A DNA stretch of 64,000 nucleotides, from the NCBI GenBank assembly GCA_964035575.1, contig OZ037885.1:992001-1056000 (forward strand). Direction: 5' to 3'. The position numbers and the translations under genes were made by a program. The notes under the pieces are model-generated. The model had not been told where the DNA came from. It saw only the letters and a program-made list of their open reading frames with translations, and searched no databases. Positions within the stretch are counted from its first letter, which is position 1. Each line of letters opens with the position of its first letter. Origin of the DNA: Rhynchopus sp. YZ270_cl-10 (Eukaryota > Euglenozoa > Diplonemea > Diplonemida > Diplonemidae). This document shows positions 63,601-64,000 of this stretch, one piece after another.

Positions 63601-63872
63601 CAGTGCCGACACAAGCACCTCCAACGGCTGTCCCAACAGCAGCGCCACCGACCACACCTCCGCCACAAACACTGTCACCACCAACTTCTCCTGATGAAGG
63701 TGGACTACCAACTGTTGCCATTGCAGGGATAGTGACCGGTGTGCTGTTGATGGGTGCTGCGGTGGTGGCGTTAGTGGTGTGCTTGCGCAACCGTGGCAGG
63801 GACACGTCGCTGCATGGGTATGAGGAGGAAATGGATGATGACGACACGTCGAGTGCGTCAGACCACGCCTAG
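60589..63872 (+). CDS. Ubiquitin-like head plus leucine-rich-repeat gene, split by an insertion
   Basis: The head (60589-60864) starts MELCVQGYDETKFVIEVGEN and has a ubiquitin-like pattern of about 75 residues, then ALGETDISEARLVT. The frame resumes after a 1,074-base insertion at 61939 with VKDPEVASLLLQAEVATVIP and about thirteen BspA-type leucine-rich repeats (FLYGCASVTTVDLSGLCNVT and so on) to about 63111. Beyond a GTACGT at 63112 the frame reaches a stop at 63249. Another frame, to 63872, carries a Pro/Thr stalk (PPPTAVPTQAPPTAVP), one membrane segment (VAIAGIVTGVLLMGAAVVALV) and an acidic tail, probably joined by splicing (acceptor unresolved). A cell-surface LRR protein is likely. Without splicing of the insert, translation ends near 60972. 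Confidence 0.65.
60865..61938. mobile_element. Insertion with 19-bp target duplication
   Basis: CGAAGCGAGGTTGGTGACT occurs at 60846-60864 and again at 61920-61938, with the host reading frame intact across the two if one copy and the middle are removed. A long duplication of this size suggests target-primed insertion (LINE/SINE kind) or another staggered-cut mechanism. The 1,055-base middle has no clear protein. GACTCCCGACGGCGG occurs at its start (60861) and again at 61312, so it may be composite. The duplication contains AG|GT, discussed under findings. Confidence 0.75.
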
Positions 63873-64000
63873 CCTTGGTCACGATCATCAGGATGAGTGT
63901 TTTTCTGACTTCAGCTGCACACAAATTCCGTTCATCACTGCAATGTATTCAAGCATCGGCCACAGAGTACTTGCGCCCCTGCACTAGATTGCTCCCCTCG
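63873..64000. other. Trailing spacer
   Basis: No feature is seen in the last 128 bases beyond the end of the preceding gene. Confidence 0.6.

Noticed and set aside
1-64000. Retrovirus-like, LTR or capsid-bearing elements
   Set aside because: No long terminal direct repeats and no polymerase, integrase or capsid-like reading frames were recognised. The mobile DNA seen is of small DNA-transposon and SINE type.

Overview
The window reads as nuclear DNA of a single-celled eukaryote. Several genes have GT-AG introns in codon-rich coding DNA, set among AT-rich, polypyrimidine-rich spacers full of small transposable elements. No bacterial operon layout, rRNA or intact tRNA gene was seen. Many start codons lie 5-30 bases after a pyrimidine-rich tract ending in AG. 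That is what spliced-leader trans-splicing would need, so a euglenozoan (perhaps a diplonemid) is a reasonable but unproven guess.

Layout. Positions 1-4.9 kb hold one small basic two-exon gene and several fold-back repeats. From 4.9 to 19.3 kb there are three near-identical genes joining an N-terminal ubiquitin-like fold to ankyrin-type repeats; the first is frameshifted. A full-size ABCA-type ABC transporter sits between copies 1 and 2. From 20 to 40 kb lie housekeeping-type genes: a HEAT-repeat protein resembling a PP4 regulatory subunit, a proline/glycine-rich protein, a large five-exon RS-rich splicing-type protein, a CDK-like kinase, an unresolved minus-strand gene and protoporphyrinogen oxidase.

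From 41.7 to 57 kb there is an expanding array. A second ubiquitin-headed gene and its truncated copy are followed by four secreted proteins built from a repeated six-cysteine module with Pro/Thr linkers, all with the same signal-peptide exon and intron. Mobile elements have invaded the array, including a hAT-type element with an 8-bp target duplication, a long inverted-repeat element and an element that seems to enclose a minus-strand Cys-rich gene. From 57.6 kb to the end there is an ankyrin protein with a possible methyltransferase tail, a secreted glycine-rich protein, and a ubiquitin-headed leucine-rich-repeat gene split by a 1.07-kb insertion between 19-bp duplications.

Three things stand out. 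First, one kind of N-terminal ubiquitin-like head is joined to three different bodies (ankyrin, LRR, and a domain with a DQGWG motif), and two of these genes have been duplicated. Second, the six-cysteine module appears to be an uncatalogued secreted domain that varies by module shuffling. Third, the repeats include a recurring class of fold-back elements whose interiors are made of short palindromic words. Functions of the accessory families cannot be read from sequence alone; the joint pattern of local duplication and confined variable windows suggests recognition or surface roles.
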